From contig DASZHS010000007.1 in NCBI GenBank assembly GCA_035937595.1, positions 1 to 31,158 of the forward strand: DNA of 31,158 nt, read 5' to 3'. Source of the stretch: Palsa-459 sp035937595 (lineage in GTDB: Bacteria > Actinomycetota > Acidimicrobiia > Acidimicrobiales > RAAP-2). Positions 1 to 6,896 of this stretch are shown here, one piece after another. The number at the start of each line of letters is the position of its first letter. The first letter of the stretch is position 1. Position numbers and translations under genes: made by a program. The notes beneath the pieces were generated by a model, which saw nothing but the letters and a program-made list of their open reading frames with translations, was not told where the DNA came from and made no database searches.

Positions 1-1
1 C

Positions 2-1042
2 TGTTCTGCCCACAGACCTTGTTGACACGGTCCCTGATATGAGTTGAGCCCCCTTGGCAGTGTGTGGCTATCGACAACACCCACTGCACAAGGAGGCTCG
101 ACATGCACGCTAAGGCACCGCTGACCCCTGAGGGGCGCCGCAGACTGTGCGAGCGGATAGATGCCGGCTGGACCATCGCGGGCGCCGCAGACTCGATGGG
201 GATCTCGCGCCAGACCGCCCACAAGTGGTGGAAGCGCTACCGAGAGGGTGGCGAGCTGGCCCTCAAGGACCGCTCGAGCCGCCCCAAGCGCTGCCCGAAG
301 CGCATGGACGCCAAGCTCGAGCGCAGGATCGTCGAGCTTCGGCGCCGCCACGGGGTCAGCCCCCAGCGGCTCGCCGAGCGCGCCGGCGTTCCTGCGTCCA
401 CGCTGCACCGGGTGCTCCAGCGCAACGGCGTCTCGAGGCTCGCCGACCTCGATCGCACGACCCGCCAGCCCGTCCGGCGCATCGAGACCTCGCACCCCGG
501 CGAGCTCGTGCACCTCGACGTGAAGAAGCTCGCCAAGATCCCGCCGGGCGGCGGGTGGCGCGTGAACGGCAAGGCCTCAGACCGCCACCACAAGACCCGG
601 GTCGGCTACGCCTTCGTCCACTCGGCGATCGACGCGCACTCGAGGCTCGCCTACTCCGAGATCCATTCCGACGAGCAGGGAGCCACGGCCCTCGGCTTCT
701 GGTTGCGCGCCCGGGCCTTCTTCGCCTCCTACGGCATCACCGTCGAGCGGGTGCTGACGGACAACGGCAGCTGCTATCGCTCGCGCGCCTTCACCAAGGC
801 CCTCTTCGACGGCGGAACCACCCACACCTACACGCGGCCCTACCGACCACAGACCAACGGCAAGGTCGAGCGGTTCAACCGCACGCTCCGTGACGAGTGG
901 GCCTACGCCCGCCCCTACCGCTCAGAGGCGGCGAGGACCAGGGCCCTTGACACCTGGATCCACCTCTACAACCATCACCGGCACCACACAGCCATCAAGG
1001 GCCCACCAGTGGGTCGCGTCAACAACCTGTCTGGGCAGAACA
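2..1042 (+). mobile_element. IS481-family insertion sequence, apparently complete
   Basis: The element has imperfect terminal inverted repeats. Positions 1-33 and the reverse complement of 1011-1043 match at 26 of 33 places, with 12 identical bases at the tips. The tips read 5'-TGTTCTG, as is usual for IS481-family ends (TGT...). One DDE transposase fills the element. The right flank is GCTAGC (1043-1048), which fits the NCTAGN target known for IS481. Base 1 of the window is C, the last base expected of a left GCTAGC copy, but the rest of the left flank is outside the window. The intact ORF and well-kept ends suggest a recent or still active insertion. Copy number cannot be judged here. Confidence 0.9.
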
Positions 1043-1047
1043 GCTAG
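103..1047 (+). CDS. IS481-family DDE transposase
   Basis: This 314-residue transposase cuts and joins the element's ends. An N-terminal helix-turn-helix region (about residues 8-60, with GISRQTAHKWWKRY) is followed by a second HTH-like stretch (residues 75-110) and an RNase H-fold integrase core. The likely catalytic triad is D139 (VHLDVKK), D220 (LTDNGS) and E256 (NGKVERFNR), with 35 residues between the last two. The start is the ATG at 103, seven bases after AGGAGG (91-96). An upstream in-frame GTG at 64 has no ribosome site. The length is close to the family norm. The stop codon TAG (1045-1047) lies outside the inverted repeat, in the flanking target sequence. No frameshift is seen. Confidence 0.93.
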   Translation: MHAKAPLTPEGRRRLCERIDAGWTIAGAADSMGISRQTAHKWWKRYREGGELALKDRSSRPKRCPKRMDAKLERRIVELRRRHGVSPQRLAERAGVPASTLHRVLQRNGVSRLADLDRTTRQPVRRIETSHPGELVHLDVKKLAKIPPGGGWRVNGKASDRHHKTRVGYAFVHSAIDAHSRLAYSEIHSDEQGATALGFWLRARAFFASYGITVERVLTDNGSCYRSRAFTKALFDGGTTHTYTRPYRPQTNGKVERFNRTLRDEWAYARPYRSEAARTRALDTWIHLYNHHRHHTAIKGPPVGRVNNLSGQNS

Positions 1048-1048
1048 C
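1043..1048. repeat. Probable IS481 target-site duplication GCTAGC (right copy)
   Basis: The palindrome GCTAGC follows the right inverted repeat directly and fits the NCTAGN target of IS481 elements. It holds the transposase stop on the plus strand and the thioesterase stop on the minus strand. The left copy is outside the window apart from a matching final C at position 1. Confidence 0.6.
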
Positions 1049-1478
1049 CCTCCCGGGCGAGCAGGAACGTCCCGGTCGCGCGGCTCACGAGCGCGTCGTC
1101 GGCGTCGCGGAGCGACGCCTCGGCGAAGGCCACCTGCCGCGCCATGCGCGTCACCTCCCCGCGCACCGCGTAGAGGGACCCGAGCTGCGCCCCGCGCATG
1201 GTCTCGCACTTGAGCTCGAGCGTGCCGCGCGTGCGGTCCCGCCCCGCGAGCGCCGCGTTGATCGCGAAGTTCATGGCCGCGTCGAGGACGACCGCGTGGA
1301 CACCGGCCTGGACCGTGCCGTGCGGGTTGCACGCGAGCTCGGTCGGGGTGAAGGCGCCCGCGACCCAGCCGAGGTCCTCCCCGTCGACCCCGTAGCGGTC
1401 GAGCGACGCGCCGATCCCGGCGAGCAGGGGCATGCCGCCGTCGCCGAGCCACCGGTCCATGTCCTTCGGCGCCGCCAC
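1044..1478 (-). CDS. PaaI-like hotdog-fold thioesterase
   Basis: This 144-residue protein resembles PaaI/YbgC-type acyl-CoA thioesterases, which hydrolyse acyl- or aryl-CoA esters in the cytoplasm. The family signature is NPHGTVQAGVHAVVLDAAMN (about residues 51-70): an HG turn followed by the D-containing hotdog helix. Strands follow with GTLELKCETMRGAQLG. The substrate cannot be told from sequence. The GTG start at 1478 is favoured because a -10-like TAGCCT (1490-1485) lies six bases upstream, which would give a leaderless transcript. An in-frame ATG at 1460 is possible. The stop TAG sits in the IS target site, so the insertion seems to have landed on the native stop and left the protein intact. 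Confidence 0.8.
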   Translation of the reverse strand: MAAPKDMDRWLGDGGMPLLAGIGASLDRYGVDGEDLGWVAGAFTPTELACNPHGTVQAGVHAVVLDAAMNFAINAALAGRDRTRGTLELKCETMRGAQLGSLYAVRGEVTRMARQVAFAEASLRDADDALVSRATGTFLLAREG

Positions 1479-1533
1479 CCGAGCAGGCTACGCGCGGTCA
1501 CCCGCCGCGTCGTGAGCCGCGCGTAGCCTCGGG
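1478..1533. promoter_or_regulatory. Long palindrome with divergent -10-like boxes
   Basis: A perfect 12-bp stem pairs 1486-1497 with 1517-1528 around a 19-nt loop. Past a 3-nt bulge it extends through 1478-1482 and 1529-1533. Each arm carries TAGCCT: minus strand 1490-1485 facing the thioesterase, plus strand 1524-1529 facing the pilin-like gene. This looks like overlapping divergent promoters with a shared operator. The regulator is unknown. Confidence 0.5.
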
Positions 1534-1566
1534 CGCATCGGACCATCGCGCCGTCGTCGTCCCGCC

Positions 1567-2058
1567 GTGCGCCCGTCGGGCGCTGCGAGCGCCACCGCGG
1601 CACACGACCGCGGAGCGTCGCTCATCGGGCTCCTCGTCGTCCTCGTCGTCCTCGGCGCCACGGCCGCCATCGTCGTGGCAGCCCTGCCGACGACGTCGTC
1701 GGTCACGCTCCCCACGACGTCGACGACGCACACGACGGGCGGCCGCGGCACGACGACGACCACATCGCGAACGATCGTCTCCGCCGCGCTCATCGCGGCG
1801 TGCGTCGCCGACGTCCAGGCAATCGCGTCCGCGGCGCAGACCTACGCGACGCTCAACGGCGCGCCACCACCAGCTGGTACGTCATGGGCGACGGCCGCCG
1901 TGAAGGGTGGGCCGTTCCTCCACTCGTGGCCGAGCGCACCAGGTCAGTTCGCGGTGCGGTGGGACGGCGCGACCGTCGTCGTCACCCCCGCGCACGGTCA
2001 AGCGGTGCGGGGGTCCCCGGGGACGGCCACGCCGGCGACCGGCTGCTACGCGGCGTAG
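1567..2058 (+). CDS. Prepilin-like protein (type IV pilin / pseudopilin fold)
   Basis: This 163-residue protein has a class III signal sequence. A short basic leader ends in DRG16, followed by ASLIGLLVVLVVLGATAAIV, a hydrophobic pilin helix. The usual Glu at mature position 5 is Gly21 here, as can occur in minor pilins. A Thr/Ser-rich linker (residues 41-68) joins a C-terminal domain (about 75-163). Its pattern, AAQTYATLNGAPP then GPFLHSWPSAPGQFAVRWDG, is common in actinobacterial pilin-like proteins. A prepilin peptidase would be expected to cut after G16. No assembly ATPase, platform protein or peptidase is in the window, so it is an orphan here. The GTG start has no clear ribosome site and is uncertain. 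Confidence 0.7.
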   Translation: MRPSGAASATAAHDRGASLIGLLVVLVVLGATAAIVVAALPTTSSVTLPTTSTTHTTGGRGTTTTTSRTIVSAALIAACVADVQAIASAAQTYATLNGAPPPAGTSWATAAVKGGPFLHSWPSAPGQFAVRWDGATVVVTPAHGQAVRGSPGTATPATGCYAA

Positions 2059-2249
2059 GCCTCGGGCGGGCCGTCTGTCAAGCGCGGACGACCCCACTTC
2101 TCCACAGGTTGTCGACAGGATTGTGGGTCGCGCACAGCGGAGCGGCGGCGTCGCGCGTCCCGCGGTCCCCGCAGCGGCGACGCACGGCACTGGTCCGTCA
2201 CGCGACGCGCACCCAAGGTGCATCTCGCACAGGCGGTTTGCCAAGGTCT
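2059..2249. other. Intergenic stretch with two DnaA-box-like 9-mers
   Basis: No gene is seen. TTCTCCACA (2098-2106) and TTGTCGACA (2109-2117) each differ by one base from the DnaA-box forms TTATCCACA and TTGTCCACA, and they lie 11 bp apart. They sit between weakly pairing arms (about 2089-2097 and 2123-2130). No AT-rich unwinding region is nearby, so an origin is unlikely. Confidence 0.3.
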
Positions 2250-2292
2250 CGTCACCGTCGGGTAACGGTTCGTTCAGTCGCCCTTAGTAGAT
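2250..2292 (+). promoter_or_regulatory. PHO-box-like triplet and promoter region
   Basis: Three 7-mers start exactly 11 bp apart: CGTCACC (2250), GGTAACG (2261) and GTTCAGT (2272). They match the actinobacterial PhoP/RegX3 direct-repeat unit GTTCACC at 5, 4 and 5 of 7 positions. A TA-rich stretch (2284-2292) follows where a -10 would be expected. The downstream gene encodes a secreted phosphatase-superfamily protein, so phosphate control is plausible but unproven. Confidence 0.35.
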
Positions 2293-2300
2293 CGTGCCCT

Positions 2301-2331
2301 CGGACGCCGCCGTCACGTGCGGCGGCGTCCG
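2301..2331 (+). promoter_or_regulatory. Leader hairpin upstream of the secreted phosphoesterase
   Basis: A perfect 11-bp stem (2301-2311 with 2321-2331) closes a 9-nt loop containing CACGTG. It ends 13 nt before the AGGAGG (2345-2350) of the gene starting at 2356. If transcription starts near 2300, the hairpin would form the 5' end of the mRNA. There is no U-tract, so a terminator is less likely. Confidence 0.55.
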
Positions 2332-2355
2332 ACCAACCACGACCAGGAGGGAACC

Positions 2356-4566
2356 GTGAAGCTTCGAAGTGCTCTTCCCGCAGCCGTCGCGCTGCTCATC
2401 GGAGTCGGTGGCGGCGTCATCGTCTCCGCAGGGTCGTTCACCGCCGGTGCGTCCGGACGGACGGCGCGCAGCGTGGCGGACGGCCAGCCGAGCTGCGTGC
2501 TGCAGGGGCCCGCGGGCCCCGTGCACCACGTGATCGACATCACGTTCGACAACGTCCACCTGTCCCGGGACAACGCCAGCGTGCCGTCGGACCTCGAGCA
2601 GATCCCCGCCCTCAGGAGCTTCCTGACGGACAACGGCGCGCTGCTCAGTAACATGCACACGCCGCTGATCGCGCACACCGCCAACGACATCCTGACGACG
2701 CTCACGGGCGTCTACGGCGCGACGCACGGTCAGCCGGTGTCGAACTCGTACCGCACCTACAACACCAGTGGTTCCAGCGACTCGCAGAGCTCCTTCGCGT
2801 ACTGGACGGACGGCGTCACGAACCCGAGCTCGACCGACACCGCGCCGACCATGGACGACAACGGCAAGGTGATGCCGGCCCCGTGGGTGCCGTTCACCCG
2901 TGCCGGCTGCGACGTCGGCGCCTTCGCGACGGCGAACATGGAGATCGAGAACCCCGGGACCGACCTCGTGCCGATCTTCGGCGCCGGCTCGCCCGAGGTC
3001 CAGCAGTACAACAGCGACCCCAACTCGTTCAAGGACCAAGAGGTCGCGGACTACGAGGGCATCGCGATCCACTGCGCCAAGGCGTCGGACTCGGTCTGCG
3101 CGGGCAACCCGAACGCCGTCGCCGACCGCCTGTCTCAGGAGCCCCTCGGCTACACCGGGTACCAGGGCCTCTTCGGCAACAGGTTCGTGGCGCCGGCCAT
3201 CGGCGGCACGGGTGCGGGCGGGCTCTTCGTCAACGACCTCGGCGGCACGCCGATCACCGACCCGTACACCGGCACGCCGGGCTTCCCGGGCTTCGACCCG
3301 ACGGCGTCCCAGACGCTCGGGTACGTCGCCCAGATGCAGGAGCACGGCGTCCCGGTGACCTACGGCTACATCGCGGACGCGCACCAGAACTTCGCGACGA
3401 GCACCGCCGCGGGTCCCGGCGACGTGGTCCACGAGTCGAACCTCCAGGCCGACAACAACGCGTTCATCGCGTTCTTCGAACGGCTCCGTGACGACGGCAT
3501 CACCCCCGCGAACACGCTGTTCATCTTCAGCTCCGACGAGGGCGACCACTTCGCGGGCACCCGCAGCCCGACGCCGACCGGCTGCGACGGGGTGACCGTG
3601 TTCTGCACGTTCCCGCAGGGCTCGATCGGCGAGCTGCAGGCGACCGTCAACGGCCTGCTGAAGGAGCACTACGGCTCGGCCGCACCCACGGACTACCGGA
3701 TCGAGGCGGACTCTGCGCCGAACTTCTACGTCAACGGCAACCCCGCCGCCGGCGGGAGCGACGAGCGGACGCTCGAACAGGAGCTCGGGGCGCTCACGGT
3801 CCCGGACCCCTACACGGGCGGCACGGTCAACTTCACCAACTACCTGGCGGACAAGACCGAGGAGAACATCCTGCACATGGTGACGGCGGACCCGCAACGA
3901 ACCCCGACGTTCACGAACTTCGCGAACCCGGACCTGTACGTCACCACCTCGTCGAGCGGATCGTGCCCGACGCCCTTCCCGGGCGAGACGGCGGTGACCG
4001 GCGAGCCCTGCCTGCTCATCGATCCCGCCTACGCGTGGAACCACGGCGACAACGCGCCGGAGATCACCACCAACTGGGCCGGCATCGTCGGGCCCGGCGT
4101 GCGCAAGGTGGGCACCGACGCCTCGACGTGGGCCGACGAGACGGACCTGCGTCCGACGCTCATGTACCTGACGGGGCTCACGGACGACTACGGCCACAAC
4201 GGCCGGGTCCTCTTCGAGGACCTTCGTCGCGAGGCGGTGCCCTCCGGGCTCACCTCCGACGCGAACGTCGACGCGTTCCTCGCGCTCGGCCAGGTCTACA
4301 AGCAGCTCGACGCCGGCGTGGGCCAGTTCGGGATGGACACGCTCAAGGCCGCCACGGTGGGGCTCGAGAGCACCAACCCGACGACCTACGCCACGACCGA
4401 GTCCGCGCTGTCGAGCCTCGGCGCGGCACGAGACGCGCTCGCCGCGACGATCGAGAGCGATCTCGAGCAGGTCGAGTTCAACGGCGCCGCGCTCTCCACG
4501 GCGACCGCGCAGACCCTCACCAACCAGGCAGAGAGCCTGCTCGACCAGGCCGCCGCGCTCGCCTGA
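2356..4566 (+). CDS. Secreted alkaline-phosphatase-superfamily phosphoesterase
   Basis: This 736-residue exported protein has a signal peptide (MKLRSALPAAVALLIGVGGG, cleavage near residues 25-32). Its elements fit the alkaline phosphatase/sulfatase superfamily. There is an early metal Asp in DITFDNVHL (D65). A likely nucleophile region follows at HTANDILTTLTG (107-118). Late metal residues lie in SSDEGDHF (D394, H398) and WNHGDN (H563). DLRPTLMYLTGL...NGRVL is the usual C-terminal sulfatase-like signature. The C-terminus (about 650-736) is Ala/Gln-rich and probably helical. The exact substrate (phosphomonoester, diester or phospholipid) is unclear. The start is the GTG at 2356, six bases after AGGAGG. 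A 15-bp hairpin terminator follows, so it is probably monocistronic. Confidence 0.72.
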   Translation: MKLRSALPAAVALLIGVGGGVIVSAGSFTAGASGRTARSVADGQPSCVLQGPAGPVHHVIDITFDNVHLSRDNASVPSDLEQIPALRSFLTDNGALLSNMHTPLIAHTANDILTTLTGVYGATHGQPVSNSYRTYNTSGSSDSQSSFAYWTDGVTNPSSTDTAPTMDDNGKVMPAPWVPFTRAGCDVGAFATANMEIENPGTDLVPIFGAGSPEVQQYNSDPNSFKDQEVADYEGIAIHCAKASDSVCAGNPNAVADRLSQEPLGYTGYQGLFGNRFVAPAIGGTGAGGLFVNDLGGTPITDPYTGTPGFPGFDPTASQTLGYVAQMQEHGVPVTYGYIADAHQNFATSTAAGPGDVVHESNLQADNNAFIAFFERLRDDGITPANTLFIFSSDEGDHFAGTRSPTPTGCDGVTVFCTFPQGSIGELQATVNGLLKEHYGSAAPTDYRIEADSAPNFYVNGNPAAGGSDERTLEQELGALTVPDPYTGGTVNFTNYLADKTEENILHMVTADPQRTPTFTNFANPDLYVTTSSSGSCPTPFPGETAVTGEPCLLIDPAYAWNHGDNAPEITTNWAGIVGPGVRKVGTDASTWADETDLRPTLMYLTGLTDDYGHNGRVLFEDLRREAVPSGLTSDANVDAFLALGQVYKQLDAGVGQFGMDTLKAATVGLESTNPTTYATTESALSSLGAARDALAATIESDLEQVEFNGAALSTATAQTLTNQAESLLDQAAALA

Positions 4567-4575
4567 ACGCCCGCC

Positions 4576-4619
4576 GCATCGGGCCGGCCCGGGGTCCCGC
4601 CCTTGGGCCGGCCCGATGC
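4576..4619 (+). terminator. Hairpin terminator after the secreted phosphoesterase
   Basis: A perfect 15-bp GC-rich stem (4576-4590 with 4605-4619) with a 14-nt loop lies 10 nt after the stop at 4566. There is no T-tract, as is common for actinobacterial terminators. Confidence 0.75.
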
Positions 4620-4638
4620 ACGTGCGACGCCTCCGACG

Positions 4639-4688
<50 letters not shown>

Positions 4689-4725
4689 GCGAGCCCTCCC
4701 GCGAGGCGCCGTCCTCGGGCCCAGT

Positions 4726-4763
4726 TACAGTTGCGGTGCCCGTCCAGGGCCGAGGCAAGGAGG
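4726..4763 (+). promoter_or_regulatory. Candidate thiolase promoter and ribosome-binding site
   Basis: TACAGT (4726-4731) fits the actinobacterial -10 pattern TANNNT. AAGGAGG (4757-4763) lies 4 nt before the ATG at 4768. No convincing -35 is seen. Confidence 0.45.
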
Positions 4764-4767
4764 CCCA

Positions 4768-5946
4768 ATGGCAACCGCCGTCATCGTCGACGCTGTGCGC
4801 ACCCCCGGTGGCAAGCGCAACGGCAAGCTGCGCAACTGGCACGCGGTCGATCTCGCCTCTGAGTCGCTGAAGGCCCTCCAATCCCGAAACGACCTCGACC
4901 CGGGCCTCGTGGACGACGTCGTCTGCGGCTGCGTCATGCAGGTGGGCGAGCAGTCGCTCAACGTCGGTCGCAACGCCGTCCTCGCCGCCGGCTGGCCCGA
5001 GTCGGTCCCTGCCACCACCGTCGACCGCCAGTGCGGCAGCTCCCAGCAGTCGATGCACTTCGCCGCCCAGGGCGTGATCGCCGGGGCGTACGACGTCGTC
5101 GTCGCCATGGGGGTGGAGGGCATGACCCGGACACCGATGGGCAGCTCGATCGTCCGCGAGCTTGGCTTCCCGTTCGGCCCGCGCGTGATGGCGCGGTACG
5201 CGCCGGTGGGTGGCTTGAAGAACCAGGGCATCGGGGCCGAGATGATCGCCGACCAGTGGGGGATCTCCCGCGAGGAGCTCGACGCCTTCGGCCTGCAGAG
5301 CCACCAGCGCGCCGCGCGGGCGACGGCGGAGGGCCGCTTCGACAACGAGCTGGTCCGCATCTCGGTCCGCGACGACGAGGGCAATGACACGGACGAGCTC
5401 ATGACGACCGACGAGGGGATCCGCGCGGACAGCTCGCTCGAGGCGCTCGCCAAGCTCAAGCCCGCCTTCAAGGAGGACGGCAAGGTCACGGCCGGCAACT
5501 CCTCGCAGATCACCGACGGCTCCTCGGCCGTGCTGATCATGAGCGAGGAGCGCGCCACCCAGCTCGGCTACACGCCGCGCGCGCGGTTCGTCGCGTTCTC
5601 CTTGGCCGGCGTCGATCCCGTCACGATGCTCACAGGGCCTATCCCGGCCACCACGAAGGTGCTCGCACGCGCGGGGCTGACGATGGAGGACATCGACCTC
5701 GTCGAGATCAACGAGGCCTTCGCCTCGGTCGTGCTCGCCTGGGAGAAGGAGCACAAGCCCGACATGGAGCGGGTGAACGTGAACGGCGGCGCGATCGCCC
5801 TCGGGCACCCGCTCGGCGCGTCGGGCACCAAGCTCGCGGCCACGCTCCTCAACGAGCTCGAGCGCACGTCGAGCCGCTACGGCCTCCAGACGATGTGCGA
5901 GGGCGGCGGGCTCGCGAACGCGACCATCATCGAGCGCCTGGGCTGA
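4768..5946 (+). CDS. Thiolase (acetyl-CoA C-acyltransferase family)
   Basis: This 392-residue, full-length thiolase works in beta-oxidation or in condensation of acyl-CoAs in the cytoplasm. The nucleophile is C89 in DRQCGSSQQ. The oxyanion and general-base motifs are NEAFA (near residue 315) and GGAIALGHPLGASG (near 340). A second catalytic Cys lies in the C-terminal CEGGG. The CEGGG loop, rather than the more usual CxGGGMG, and the DRQCGSS form resemble the FadA/acyltransferase type seen often in actinobacteria. Chain-length preference cannot be assigned. The ATG has a good ribosome site. It is convergent with crgA and shares a hairpin with it. It has no partner beta-oxidation genes here. 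Confidence 0.9.
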   Translation: MATAVIVDAVRTPGGKRNGKLRNWHAVDLASESLKALQSRNDLDPGLVDDVVCGCVMQVGEQSLNVGRNAVLAAGWPESVPATTVDRQCGSSQQSMHFAAQGVIAGAYDVVVAMGVEGMTRTPMGSSIVRELGFPFGPRVMARYAPVGGLKNQGIGAEMIADQWGISREELDAFGLQSHQRAARATAEGRFDNELVRISVRDDEGNDTDELMTTDEGIRADSSLEALAKLKPAFKEDGKVTAGNSSQITDGSSAVLIMSEERATQLGYTPRARFVAFSLAGVDPVTMLTGPIPATTKVLARAGLTMEDIDLVEINEAFASVVLAWEKEHKPDMERVNVNGGAIALGHPLGASGTKLAATLLNELERTSSRYGLQTMCEGGGLANATIIERLG

Positions 5947-5971
5947 CCGGCCCGGCCGCGCGGGCCGTCAG
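5943..5971. terminator. Bidirectional hairpin containing both convergent stop codons
   Basis: CTGAC plus GGCCCG (5943-5954, one bulged C) pairs with CGGGCC plus GTCAG (5961-5971) around a 6-nt loop. The thiolase TGA (5944-5946) and the crgA stop (5968-5970) lie within the arms. Confidence 0.65.
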
Positions 5972-6249
5972 CGCAGCTTCGTGAGCAGGGCGAAGCCGAC
6001 GATGATCGCGGCGAGCCCCCCGGCGAGGTACCAGGGGCTGACCGCCCCCGGCAGGAACGACAGGTAGTTCCCGACCAGCAGCAGCGCGCCGAGGCAGAGC
6101 AGCCCGACGCACGTCGGCCCGAACCACCGCGGCGAGCGGCGCGTGTCCTTCGGGATCGGCTTGGTGTAGCGGCCGGTCTGCTCCGCGGACATGTAGCGGC
6201 CCGTCGTCGCGCCGCGGTGCGCGCGGCCGGGCCCCTTCGTCTTCGCCAT
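5968..6249 (-). CDS. crgA: Cell division protein CrgA
   Basis: This 93-residue membrane protein matches CrgA, an actinobacterial septum factor known to contact FtsZ, FtsI and other division proteins. A basic N-terminus (MAKTKGPGRAHRG) precedes two membrane segments: about residues 46-65 (FGPTCVGLLCLGALLLVGNY) and 70-90 (SPWYLAGGLAAIIVGFALL). The conserved NYLSFLPG and PWYLAGG lie in the short loop between them. The length matches the family. The position beside trpG and the pknB cluster is the same as in mycobacteria. The ATG at 6249 is chosen because a TAGTGT -10-like box lies eight bases upstream, suggesting a leaderless or very short leader. A longer frame upstream is not supported. Confidence 0.92.
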   Translation of the reverse strand: MAKTKGPGRAHRGATTGRYMSAEQTGRYTKPIPKDTRRSPRWFGPTCVGLLCLGALLLVGNYLSFLPGAVSPWYLAGGLAAIIVGFALLTKLR

Positions 6250-6257
6250 GGGGGCGA

Positions 6258-6300
6258 ACACTATCCCCGACCCGTGGGCCGCCCTCCTCGTCGATACGCT
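6258..6300. promoter_or_regulatory. Divergent crgA / trpG promoters
   Basis: On the plus strand TACGCT (6295-6300) lies exactly six bases before the trpG GTG at 6307. On the minus strand TAGTGT (6263-6258) lies eight bases before the crgA ATG. Both fit TANNNT boxes of leaderless or near-leaderless actinobacterial promoters. Confidence 0.6.
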
Positions 6301-6306
6301 CCGGCC

Positions 6307-6882
<576 letters not shown>

Positions 6883-6896
6883 CGGGTTCACTCCCC

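Noticed and set aside
2059..2249. Possible replication origin
   Set aside because: Only two imperfect DnaA-box-like sites, no AT-rich stretch, and no dnaA or dnaN nearby.
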